Assembly: GCA_023428245.1 (NCBI GenBank)
Contig: JAEYYX010000085.1
Span: 1 to 51,078, forward strand
DNA length: 51,078 bases
Direction: 5' to 3'
Source of the DNA: Pseudomonadota bacterium
GTDB taxonomy: Bacteria > Myxococcota_A > Polyangia > Polyangiales > Polyangiaceae
The translations under genes were made by a program, and so were the position numbers. The notes under the pieces are model-generated. The model worked only from the letters and a program-made list of their open reading frames with translations. It ran no database searches and was not told the origin of the DNA. Each line of letters starts with the position of its first letter. Positions within the stretch are counted from its first letter, which is position 1. This document shows, piece after piece, positions 8,177-16,400 of this stretch.

Positions 8177-9063
8177 ACGAGCAGGACGACGCCGAGGAGC
8201 ACGAAAGCGAGAGGGCGGAGTTTTGCTCGCAAGAGCTGTTCACGGAAGAGCCATCCCCCGACTGCAAAGCTGACGAGCACGCTCGCTCGACGTGTTACCG
8301 AGATCACGGAGATGAGCGCTTCCGGATCGGAGACAGCGTGGAGATAGAGTTGGTCGGCTAGGACGAGGAGAATGCCAGCGAGGGGAGCTGCGAAGCTGAA
8401 GCGAAAGGGGCGCCTTTTTCGGTCGCGCCGGTGCAAGGTCAAGACGAGGAGGAGTTGCAGGAGGGCGTTGTCGAAGGTGAACCAGAATTGGACCGAGGTG
8501 ACGGGGAGAGCGGCCTCTTGCAGGAGGTATTTGTCGTAGAGCCCGCTGAGAGAACCGAGCAGCGTCCCACTGAACAGGAGCCAGACCGCGCGATTTTTCC
8601 GAAACACGATGCCCTCCAGGGCGCTCACCGCCGCGAGGCTCAAGTAGCCGTAGATTAGCACGGCGATACCGAGCCACTTGAGGGGCGTGGGACGCTCGGC
8701 GAACAGGAGCACCGCGAAGACGGCTGTGAAAAGCGGAGACGTGGCGCGAACGGGTCCAGCTGTCGAGATCGGGAGCGAGCGAACGGCGCTGTACGAAAAC
8801 GCCCAGCTCGCGGTGACCAAGAGGGATTTGTAGAAGATGAGCAGCTGCTCGCGTGGTCCGAATAGGACGACATCGAGCCCCAGGCCGGCAAGGAGCTCCC
8901 CGTGGGAAATCGAGAGGAGCGCGAGAGGAAGTAGGCTCGCGAGCCCGCCTAGAGTGGCGGCGAGCAGAGTCGGAAGAGCTGCGCTGTCAGTGACCGCAGC
9001 CTTCCGTGCAACCTCGTAGAGCCCAATGAAGCCAGACGAGGCGAGGGCCAGATAGATCCACAT
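8170..9063 (-). CDS. EamA-family (DMT) transporter
   Basis: This 297-residue inner-membrane protein has ten hydrophobic segments arranged as two EamA repeats (about 1-137 and 155-297), typical of drug/metabolite transporters. The conserved end of repeat one, RATSPLFTAVFAVLLFAERPT, is followed by a helix pair. The same pattern recurs in repeat two as SVTRRASVLVSFAVGGWLFREQ. Substrates of this family range from amino acids to nucleosides and cannot be predicted here. Its 3-prime end overlaps folA by seven bases. The next upstream gene on this strand ends 22 bases before it, so it may be the tail of a transcript with the large TPR protein. Confidence 0.88.
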   Translation of the reverse strand: MWIYLALASSGFIGLYEVARKAAVTDSAALPTLLAATLGGLASLLPLALLSISHGELLAGLGLDVVLFGPREQLLIFYKSLLVTASWAFSYSAVRSLPISTAGPVRATSPLFTAVFAVLLFAERPTPLKWLGIAVLIYGYLSLAAVSALEGIVFRKNRAVWLLFSGTLLGSLSGLYDKYLLQEAALPVTSVQFWFTFDNALLQLLLVLTLHRRDRKRRPFRFSFAAPLAGILLVLADQLYLHAVSDPEALISVISVTRRASVLVSFAVGGWLFREQLLRAKLRPLAFVLLGVVLLVY

Positions 9064-9085
9064 CGGGGGGCGCCCGACGTATCGT

Positions 9086-11554
9086 CTACTTTCCGGCCTT
9101 GTCGAGGTCTTGGAGCAACTTCTTCGCGGCCCAGAGATCGGGGCGAACCTTGAGCGCGCGTTCGAGTTCCTTCCTTGCGCGCGGCAAGTCGCCTTCAGCC
9201 TGCGCGATTTCGGCGAGGGTCACGTACGCGTCGGGCAGATAAGACTCGCGGGCGATTGCCGTCTCGGCGAGGAACGCGCCTTTCCTGTACTCCTTCTTCC
9301 TGAGCAGGACCTCCGCCATGGTCGAGAGAGCGAGAGGATGATCGGGGGCGAGGACGAGGGCGCGGCGCAGCAGGCGCTCGGCGCGCGGGATATCGCCGCG
9401 CTTGAGGTGCTGCTTGCCGACGTTGATGTCCTCGATCGCGTTGCCTTGGCGGCGACCTGTCTCTTCTGCGGTCAGGTGAAGTGCGCGGAACCAGACGTCG
9501 CGTGCCTCGTCGATGCGCCCGAGTTGAGTCAGGGCCACGGCTCGGAGGTCGAGGGTTTCACGCACACCAGGTCGAGCTGCCTCGGCCTTGTCGAGCCAGA
9601 TCAGAGCTTCCGTCGGCGAGTCTTCGGTCACGTAGAGAAGGGCAAGCGCCTCGAGGGCCGGGCTCGAAGAGTTGATGAGCGCGGCCTCACACATGCCGGT
9701 CTTCGCTGCGACGAGATCGCCCTTCACGATGGCCTTGCGAGCCGCGTTCCAGGAAGGACTCGCCTGGGCCGCAGGATCGCGGCCGATCGGTGGCGGATTC
9801 GGGACGAGGTCGTCGCAGGTCTGAGTCTTGTGCGGAGTGACCGTGAGAGCAGCCGCGAGGTCCTTCGCGGCGGCTGCCGAAGGACCGGGAGCCGGCTCAG
9901 CCTGTTTCGCGTCCTCGGAGGGGCTCGCCATAGCGGGCGCGCTTTCTTCGGTTGTGTTTTCGCTCGACTTTGGGGGAGGAGCCGCGGCGGACGGCTCTGC
10001 GGACGGCTCTGCGGACGGCTCTGCGGACGGTGGGTCGGCGTTCGCGGCGGGCTCGTCATGTTGCTCGGGGAGCTTTGCGTTCTCTGCGGTCGGGGGCGGA
10101 GCGGAGCTCGGTCCAGATGCGGAGGAGATCAGGTACGCGGCACCGAGACCTCCGAGCAGAACGAGAAAAAGACCCGCAGCGGGTGAGCTCTTCTTCCCGG
10201 AGGGAGTCGCGCTTGTGCGCGGCTCCGGGGAAAGGCGAGGCTCGGGGGCAGAGCGTTTCTCCGGGAGGATTTCGGCGAGAGCTTCCACCGGCGTCTTCGC
10301 GCCCGGCTCGATCGAGTCGAAGAAGGGCGCGTCGGTTTCGAGGGGCGCCACGGAGATCGATTCTTGGGGTGCTTTCTCGCCTTCCGCCTTCTCCTGGCGC
10401 TCGTCGTCCGAGGACGCATCGGTCGCGGCATCTACTTCGAGCTTCTCGAGAGCAGTCTCGGGGCTTTCCTCCGACTTGACGATTTCGACGGCAGCCGCGC
10501 CCGGGCTCGACTCAGCGAGCGCAAAAGGCTCGCTCGTCGGGCCTTCGAGGGGAATTTCGCTCAGTGCCTCGGACTTGTCCTTCTCTTCCGTCTCTTTCGA
10601 AGGCGCTGATTCTGACTTGTCGTCGGAGGGGCTCTTCTCGACAGCTTCGGGAGGACGCGCCGTTACGGTTTCATATTGTGATGTGATCTCAAGATCCCAG
10701 CTCGCGTCACCCGGGGAGGCGGAAGCGGGAGGTGGGTCGGTCGGTGCGTCGCTTCTTCCCAGGACGGGTTCGGGAGGGGCCTGAAGCGCGGGCCCCGCCT
10801 GCTTCGCAGAGAGACGCAAGTTTTCGGGCAGACCGAGCCCGATGCGTGTGTGTGCCATCGAAGGCAACGATCCTTCCGGCGAAGGCGGCCGATCGGACTC
10901 GAGCAGATCGCTGTCGAGCTCGGTGACATCGCTCGGCAGAGTGACCTGCGGCAAGGAGGGCAGTGCAGCCGCAGGCGCTTCTTTCGAGCCTGTAGCCGCT
11001 GAACCCAGCGGCGCAGCGGAAGAACCAGGGGGCACGGGCGCCTCGGGGCGCTCCACCTTCTGAGCTTGTTTCGCGAGCTGGATCGCGGCGACAGCTTGGG
11101 GCGCCATCGTAGTGAGCGCATCGGTCGCCAAGCGCGGTTCCAGGGATGCGCTTGTCCCAGCGATCGGCTCGAGAATCTCGCCGCGTTTCTTCGCAGCTTG
11201 CCGCGCAAGCGCGTCGAGTCGGCCAGCGACGACCTTGTCTCCCATCTCAGTAGCGAGCAGTGAGATGACGACGTCGCGATTCAATCCCCACAAACGTGAC
11301 AGATCGCGGCGCGCGGCGATCACAGCGACGCGTGGCGAGGAAGCGCGATCTTGATCCTCGAGCAACGTCGAGAGCTCCATGGCTCCTCGAATACCTGAGA
11401 GAGCGATGAGGTGGGGGTCCTGACTCTCGACCAACTCCTCGACGTCAGCGACCTCTCCTTTGGTCACCTCGACGCCTCGCTTCTCTAGCTCGTAGATCAA
11501 CCCAGCGGGCGCCTGGCCAAAGGCGATGACGGAGATGCGTGGCCTACGATTCAT
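9086..11554 (-). CDS. Pseudo-receiver / membrane / TPR protein
   Basis: The start at 11554 (MNRRPRISVIAFGQ) is chosen because the longer frame would read through a tRNA-like noncoding region. The 822-residue protein has four parts. An N-terminal alpha/beta domain (about 1-130) looks like a response-regulator receiver, but the strand where the phosphoacceptor should sit reads LIALSG, with no Asp. A long acidic, Ser/Pro/Ala-rich linker follows (about 130-450). One transmembrane helix lies at about 457-475. A C-terminal part (about 600-822) carries at least five TPR-like repeats (for example ALEALALLYVTEDSPTEAL and VLAPDHPLALSTMAEVLLRK). The N-terminus is probably cytoplasmic and the TPR part periplasmic. 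Function is not recognised; a scaffold between the cytoplasm and the envelope is a guess. Confidence 0.75.
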   Translation of the reverse strand: MNRRPRISVIAFGQAPAGLIYELEKRGVEVTKGEVADVEELVESQDPHLIALSGIRGAMELSTLLEDQDRASSPRVAVIAARRDLSRLWGLNRDVVISLLATEMGDKVVAGRLDALARQAAKKRGEILEPIAGTSASLEPRLATDALTTMAPQAVAAIQLAKQAQKVERPEAPVPPGSSAAPLGSAATGSKEAPAAALPSLPQVTLPSDVTELDSDLLESDRPPSPEGSLPSMAHTRIGLGLPENLRLSAKQAGPALQAPPEPVLGRSDAPTDPPPASASPGDASWDLEITSQYETVTARPPEAVEKSPSDDKSESAPSKETEEKDKSEALSEIPLEGPTSEPFALAESSPGAAAVEIVKSEESPETALEKLEVDAATDASSDDERQEKAEGEKAPQESISVAPLETDAPFFDSIEPGAKTPVEALAEILPEKRSAPEPRLSPEPRTSATPSGKKSSPAAGLFLVLLGGLGAAYLISSASGPSSAPPPTAENAKLPEQHDEPAANADPPSAEPSAEPSAEPSAAAPPPKSSENTTEESAPAMASPSEDAKQAEPAPGPSAAAAKDLAAALTVTPHKTQTCDDLVPNPPPIGRDPAAQASPSWNAARKAIVKGDLVAAKTGMCEAALINSSSPALEALALLYVTEDSPTEALIWLDKAEAARPGVRETLDLRAVALTQLGRIDEARDVWFRALHLTAEETGRRQGNAIEDINVGKQHLKRGDIPRAERLLRRALVLAPDHPLALSTMAEVLLRKKEYRKGAFLAETAIARESYLPDAYVTLAEIAQAEGDLPRARKELERALKVRPDLWAAKKLLQDLDKAGK
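9987..10030. repeat. 12-bp tandem repeat inside the TPR protein gene
   Basis: The unit GCGGACGGCTCT is present in about 3.7 perfect copies. It keeps the reading frame and encodes repeated Pro-Ser-Ala-Glu in the periplasmic linker just after the membrane helix. Perfect identity of the copies suggests recent slippage and possible length variation between strains. Confidence 0.9.
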
Positions 11555-11616
11555 AAGGCTAAGGTAGGTAACTCTCGAGCTTTCGTCACCGCTCGAGGGC
11601 GCGTTCGGAAGAATTT

Positions 11617-11680
11617 GGGGGCAGCAAGGGCTGCGCGGCTCACCTATTGAAGTGCGCGGTTCGATTCCGGTGCTGCCCCG
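11617..11680 (+). other. tRNA-like sequence, probably a degenerate tRNA remnant
   Basis: A perfect acceptor-like stem (GGGGCAGC at the 5-prime side, GCTGCCCC at 11672-11679) encloses a T-arm-like element with the invariant GGTTCGATTCC loop (11658-11668). The T stem has only three good pairs. The whole is about 60 bases instead of the usual 72-90, and there is no encoded CCA. Separate D and anticodon arms cannot be assigned. It lies in the 210-base gap between the TPR protein and the DUF2141 gene. A tRNA pseudogene, or the footprint of an excised integrative element, would explain it. A chance resemblance or an unrelated structured RNA is also possible. Confidence 0.35.
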
Positions 11681-11764
11681 AGGTGCGGCCTCCGCGCGGC
11701 GGAGGAGGAGGACGTGCCGCTCCCGGGCCCATAGCGGAAAGCACACAGGCTCCTTGGTCGGACT

Positions 11765-12220
11765 TCAGTAGCGAAGCTGGACCGGGACGACCTGGGTGCC
11801 TGCATCAAAGCTCACTTCGTCGAAGTTTGGGACGCGGAGGGGAGAGAGGCGACTGAAGCCGAAACCCTCCTTCGGCAGACCCAGCCAGTTCGTATCCACG
11901 ACGCCATTTTTGTTTTCGTCGTGGAATACGGCGACCGCGTAGCGTCCCCGGGCAAGCCCGGGGATCGTCACAGTGACCTCTCCAGTGCGTGCGCGTACGG
12001 TTCGGTAAGTCTTGAACCTACCCGGAACGAGCCAACCGGAGCGGTCGTAGACCGCGACGAAGACGTTGCCCTGAGCGCTGCGGACCTTCGAAATCGCGAG
12101 GCGGGTCGACAGATTTCCCTGGGGTTCGGCGGTCGCCTGTGACGCCGCTGTGAGCCAAAGGGCAGCTCCTAGCGCCGCCCCCAAACGGAGAGTCCTCAAG
12201 ACCAGGAGGAGTCGCGCCAT
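11765..12220 (-). CDS. DUF2141 exported protein
   Basis: This 151-residue protein has an N-terminal signal peptide (hydrophobic residues of about 4-28, cleavage likely near AQATA/EP) and one DUF2141 domain. The diagnostic stretch is seen as AVAVFHDENKNGVVDTNWLG followed by PKEGFGFSR, including the calcium-binding-like DxNxNGxxD pattern. Beta-strand-rich DUF2141 proteins are exported. Their biochemical role is not established. An AT-rich stretch lies just upstream and probably holds the promoter. The gene stands alone on the minus strand, with cmoB starting a separate unit further upstream. Confidence 0.85.
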   Translation of the reverse strand: MARLLLVLRTLRLGAALGAALWLTAASQATAEPQGNLSTRLAISKVRSAQGNVFVAVYDRSGWLVPGRFKTYRTVRARTGEVTVTIPGLARGRYAVAVFHDENKNGVVDTNWLGLPKEGFGFSRLSPLRVPNFDEVSFDAGTQVVPVQLRY

Positions 12221-12278
12221 GCTCCTGATTGTAGCAGATTGTCTCGCTACGCCAGGATGGCTTCACTGAAACGATCGC

Positions 12279-12328
12279 AAGTAATGAATAAAACTACAAA
12301 ATGGAAGATTACAAAGTTTTACAATTCA
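12279..12328 (-). promoter_or_regulatory. AT-rich island, probable promoter region of the DUF2141 gene
   Basis: This 50-base stretch has 11 G/C bases (22 percent), in a window that is otherwise strongly GC-rich. It sits between the cmoB stop and the DUF2141 start, both on the minus strand. A TACAAT hexamer lies nearer the gene (12228-12233 on the minus strand). It is so close to the start codon that transcription from it would be nearly leaderless. No clear -35/-10 pair can be fixed. Confidence 0.35.
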
Positions 12329-13300
12329 GCGAAGCTCGGCGACCGCGAGGATCCTCTGGGGGGCCGGGTACCCCTCCACGGTCCACCCAGGGGCGTCCGC
12401 TGCGAGCGAATCCACGAGAGAGGGGCCCTTTGCGAAGGCTGTTGCGCGTTGTTCCTCGGGAGTGGTGAGGACGAGAGGACCGAGCTTTCGAACGCGGAAC
12501 CCTGAGCGATCGAGCCAATGGCCGAGCGTCTGGACCGTCGGAATGAACCAAACATTGCGCATCCCGGCGTAGCGGTCGCTCGGTGTGAGAGAATGATGAT
12601 GTTCGCTGTCCAGAGCCAACGTTTCGATGACCGCGATTCCCCGCGATCTCAAGCGCGCGCGGACGAGCGCCAAATGATCGAGCGGAGAGCGAACGTGGTA
12701 CAAGACGCCCATCGAGAAGACGACGTCTGCGCGCGGGAAGTCTGAGGGCAGGTCTTCGGCGCGCAGCGTGAAGAAGGTGGTCTTCTCGAGAGGATCGAGG
12801 GCCTGCAGGGCCATGAATTGAGCCGCGCTCCGGACGCTCTGCTCGACTGCGAAGACGCGCTGGGCGCCAGCTTTTTCGAACTGTCGCGCGTAGAAACCGT
12901 TGCCCGAGCCGATGTCGAGAACCGTGCGGCCGTCGAGAGGGACATCCATCTGACAGACTCGCTTCCACTTCAGGCGACAGTCCCATTCGGCATCGATCGT
13001 CACCCCGCCGGCCTCGAAGGGACCTTTCTTCCAGGGGCCGAGCTGCTCGAGCGCATCCGTGAGCGCGGTTCGGTCCCCCCGCTCTTCCGCTTGGCGTGCG
13101 TCTTCGATCGCGGCGAGGAACGTATCTAGGTCACCGTGGCGCATGAGGCGTTCGAGAGAGCGAGCTGCGGCCTCAAGAGCTGGGGTACGGTCCGCTTCGG
13201 ACAGCTCCGAGAGCAGCTCCTGACCGAGGAGGGCGGCCGCGAGGGACTCGGGGGCCATGTGGTTTGGACCTTCGGTCGGGGGATCAGGGGCTTTGGTCAT
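12326..13300 (-). CDS. cmoB: tRNA U34 carboxymethyltransferase
   Basis: CmoB transfers a carboxymethyl group from carboxy-SAM to 5-hydroxyuridine at tRNA position 34, giving cmo5U. The call rests on several long matches to the family: KKGPFEAGGVTIDAEWDCR, the SAM loop VLDIGSGNGFYARQ, FSMGVLYHVRSPLDHL, SDRYAGMRNVWFIPTV, LTTPEEQR and the C-terminal TVEGYPAPQR. The start is at 13300 (MTKAPDPP) or at 13258 (MAPESL). The longer upstream frame is not supported. The gene gives 324 residues from 13300, close to the usual 323. Its partner cmoA lies at the right edge of the window. It diverges from the A2M gene. Confidence 0.95.
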   Translation of the reverse strand: MTKAPDPPTEGPNHMAPESLAAALLGQELLSELSEADRTPALEAAARSLERLMRHGDLDTFLAAIEDARQAEERGDRTALTDALEQLGPWKKGPFEAGGVTIDAEWDCRLKWKRVCQMDVPLDGRTVLDIGSGNGFYARQFEKAGAQRVFAVEQSVRSAAQFMALQALDPLEKTTFFTLRAEDLPSDFPRADVVFSMGVLYHVRSPLDHLALVRARLRSRGIAVIETLALDSEHHHSLTPSDRYAGMRNVWFIPTVQTLGHWLDRSGFRVRKLGPLVLTTPEEQRATAFAKGPSLVDSLAADAPGWTVEGYPAPQRILAVAELR

Positions 13301-13482
13301 GGGCCAGGGGAGCGCGCCGGAATGGAAAGCCAAATTGCCACGAAACGGCGCGTGCAATAACCGTGGGCTTCTCCGGAGGGAACATCCTGGAAGTTTCAGG
13401 CGTATGGCGCGCCCTGGTGCGTGCTCGGGATTGCCCCGATGCCCCCTCACGGGCGCCCCAGATTCCGTGATATCGAGGAGAA

Positions 13483-16400
13483 ATGGACCCGAAGCATGCG
13501 CGCGCCCGAGCTTGGACGCAGAGTTTTGGCCTCAGGTCGACAGTATTTGCGAGCACCCTTCTGCTCGCCTGTGGCCAGAAGCAAAGTGAAGTTCCTCGCG
13601 TCAGTCCTTCGGGTGTCCTCGGGCTCTCGACTTCTGCTGAAGGGACGAGGCAGCCGATGCGGGTCGTGCATAGTGGCCCCCAGGGACAGGCCCTGAGTCG
13701 CCCGACGATCCAGATCTTGTTTAGTCAGCCCCTGCGGGAGCTCGACGCTGACGTGCCGCTTCCGAGCGGTCTCACGATTTCTCCTGACTCCGGCGGACAC
13801 TTCGAGTGGCTCGGGACCCGAGCCATCGTATACGTCCCGAAAGAGGGGGAGCTCCCGCTCGCGACGCGTTTTCGCGTGAAGGTGCCGGCGGGCATTGCTT
13901 CGGTGCATGGAGACAAGACCCCGGACGTGCACGAGTTCGAGTTCATGACGCCTCTGCCCGAGGTGATCGGCTCCTCTCCGCGTTCCTACAACGAGGGCGA
14001 GACACGTCAGCGAGAGATCCGGCTCGTCTTCTCTCAGGCGGTCGATCCCGCGCACATAGCCGGATTTTTCCGGGTGACAGCTCAAGGCGAGCCCCAGGCC
14101 GTGCGAGCACTCGCCGGCAACGGCGACCACGAGGTTGTGTTTCGGCCTGTCGCTCCTTGGCCTCTCGGGGCGCGGGTCGAGTACGCTCTCGAGCCAGGCT
14201 ACCGCGGGAAGACGGGCGAGCTCGTTGCGGCGCAGAGTTACTCTGAGTCGTTCAAAATTTACGGACCGCTGATCGCTCGTGTGGAATGCGAGCGCGACGA
14301 TTTCGATCGCTGTCGCCCCGGGAGCTACATGAGCGTGAGTCTCTCGAATCCTGTTCCGGCGCTGCGCTTCTCGGAAGGCCTCTCGGCGGGGGACTATCGT
14401 CTGAACGTCGACCGCTCCTTTGGCCCTGAGGATCGGACTTATTCGATCTACTTGTCTCCGAAGCTCGAGCCTGGCCAGAGCTTCGAAGTGAAACTCGCTC
14501 CTGGACTCAAGGACGTCTACGGACAACCGCTCTCCTTCTTCGCTCACTCGAAGGTGGTTGTCGGCGACTATCGGCCGAGCGTACAGATTGGTTTCTCCGG
14601 GAACTCGATCCCGTCGCGAGAAAAGTCGATCGCTGTCCTATCTCAGAACGCCCCCTATACGCTCTTCTACGCGCCTCTCGACGAACAGGCCGTGGCGGAG
14701 CTCGATGCCGCGCGCAACCAGCTCAGTCTCCTCGAGAAGAATCCGCGTGTCGTTCAGAAGTCGATTTCGCTGCGCATGAAGAACAAGGCACAGTCCGAGG
14801 TGATCGATCTCGACGCATTGCTCTCGGCGAGCGGCGGGCGCGGGGCCTTTGCGGTCGGCGTTCGTTACAAGGACGAGCGAGGGAACGTGCGCGAGTCTGT
14901 TCGCTGGGCGCAGCGCACCGGGCTTGGGGTCACTGCCAAGCTCGGTCGGGGCCAGTCGCAGGTTTGGGTGACGGATCTCTTGAGCGGCGCGCCCGTGCAG
15001 GGCGCGACCATCTCCGTCGTCGGCGAATCCAAGGCTGTGGCTCACACCGATCGTGAGGGACTCGCTTCGCTTCCCCCCGGTAGCTGGGTGAGCCGTGCGT
15101 CAGCGCGTGAAAAGGCGCGCTGGGTGCGCGTCGAATATGAGACGGACGTCGTCTTGCGCTCGAGTCACGAAACGGTGGAGGGATACTTCCTTCCTGTCGC
15201 GACGGACTTCGAAGGGGAAAGGCAGGACCGGGTGTTCCTCTTCCCAGAGCGCGAAATCTTGCGCCCCGGGGACGCGTTCTGGGTCAAAGGTTACGTTCGC
15301 CAGACGGGCTCGGAGCTCAGTAGCCCTCGAGCAGGGGCGCCCTTCAAGGTGGTCCTTCTGAGCCCCGAAGGAACTGAGATCCAAGCCCTCGACCTGCGCA
15401 CGAACGAGTTCGGTGCGCTGTCGACGCGGCTCCAGATCCCGCTCTCGGCACCTCTCGGCTACTTCCAGATCGCGCTGCGCGAGGGAAAAAAGCTTCTCGG
15501 GCAGGCGGGGGTGCAGGTCGCGGAGTACGTGCCTGCTGAGTTCAAGACGAGCGTCACTCCGAAGGCCAACGAGCTGACCCGCGGAGATACTGGAAAAGTC
15601 GAGGTGTCCGCTTCTTACCTTTACGGGGCACCGATGGCGGATGCTCGGACCCATGTGACGGTCTTCCGCTATCCGGCGTTCTATTCACCGCCGGGCCGCG
15701 ACGCACTTGTTACGAGCGACAGCGACTACCAGAGCCTGAGTGATCGAATCTACCAGTCTCCTTTCATGACCGATCTCGAGCTCACCCTCTCGTCAGAGGG
15801 GCGCTACGAAATCGAGCTCCCTCTGAAGCTCGAGAACATGGTCGGTCCCGAGCGGATCGAGACCGAAGCCGAGGTGGTCGACTTGTCGAGCCGAGCCCAG
15901 TCGGCGCGCGGCGTGTTCCTCGTGCACCCGGCGTCCTACTACCTGGGACTCGAGCGACCCGAGAGCTACTTCGTCGACAGCGGGACGAGCGTGACGCCGA
16001 AGCTGCTCGCCCTCACGCCCAAGGGAGAGGTCGTCGGCGGGCGCAACGCCGAGCTCACCCTCTACCGAATCCGATACGCAGAGGTCACCCGGAAGGGCAG
16101 CGACGGGGAGCCTTATTCGATCACCGAGCGCGTTCAGGAGAAGGTTGGGAGCTGCGCTGTGCGTACGGAAGGCGCCGCGAGCGGCTGCGCTCTTGCGACC
16201 AAGTACCCCGGGCTTCACGTCGTCCGCGCCACGAGCAGTGACGATCGCGGTCGGCCTGTAGCAGCTTCTTACTCCTTCTACGCGGTGGGTAGTGGAGCGG
16301 CGGGCTTCGCCCACTCGAGCCACGGTCAGGAAGTCGAGCTAGAGCTGGACCGCGAGACGTACCGCGTGGGCGACACCGCGAAAGTTCTGATTAAGTCTCC

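Noticed and set aside
11689..11705. GC-rich hairpin CCTCCGC/GCGGAGG considered as a terminator.
   Set aside because: No T run follows on either strand, and no gene ends there that needs it.
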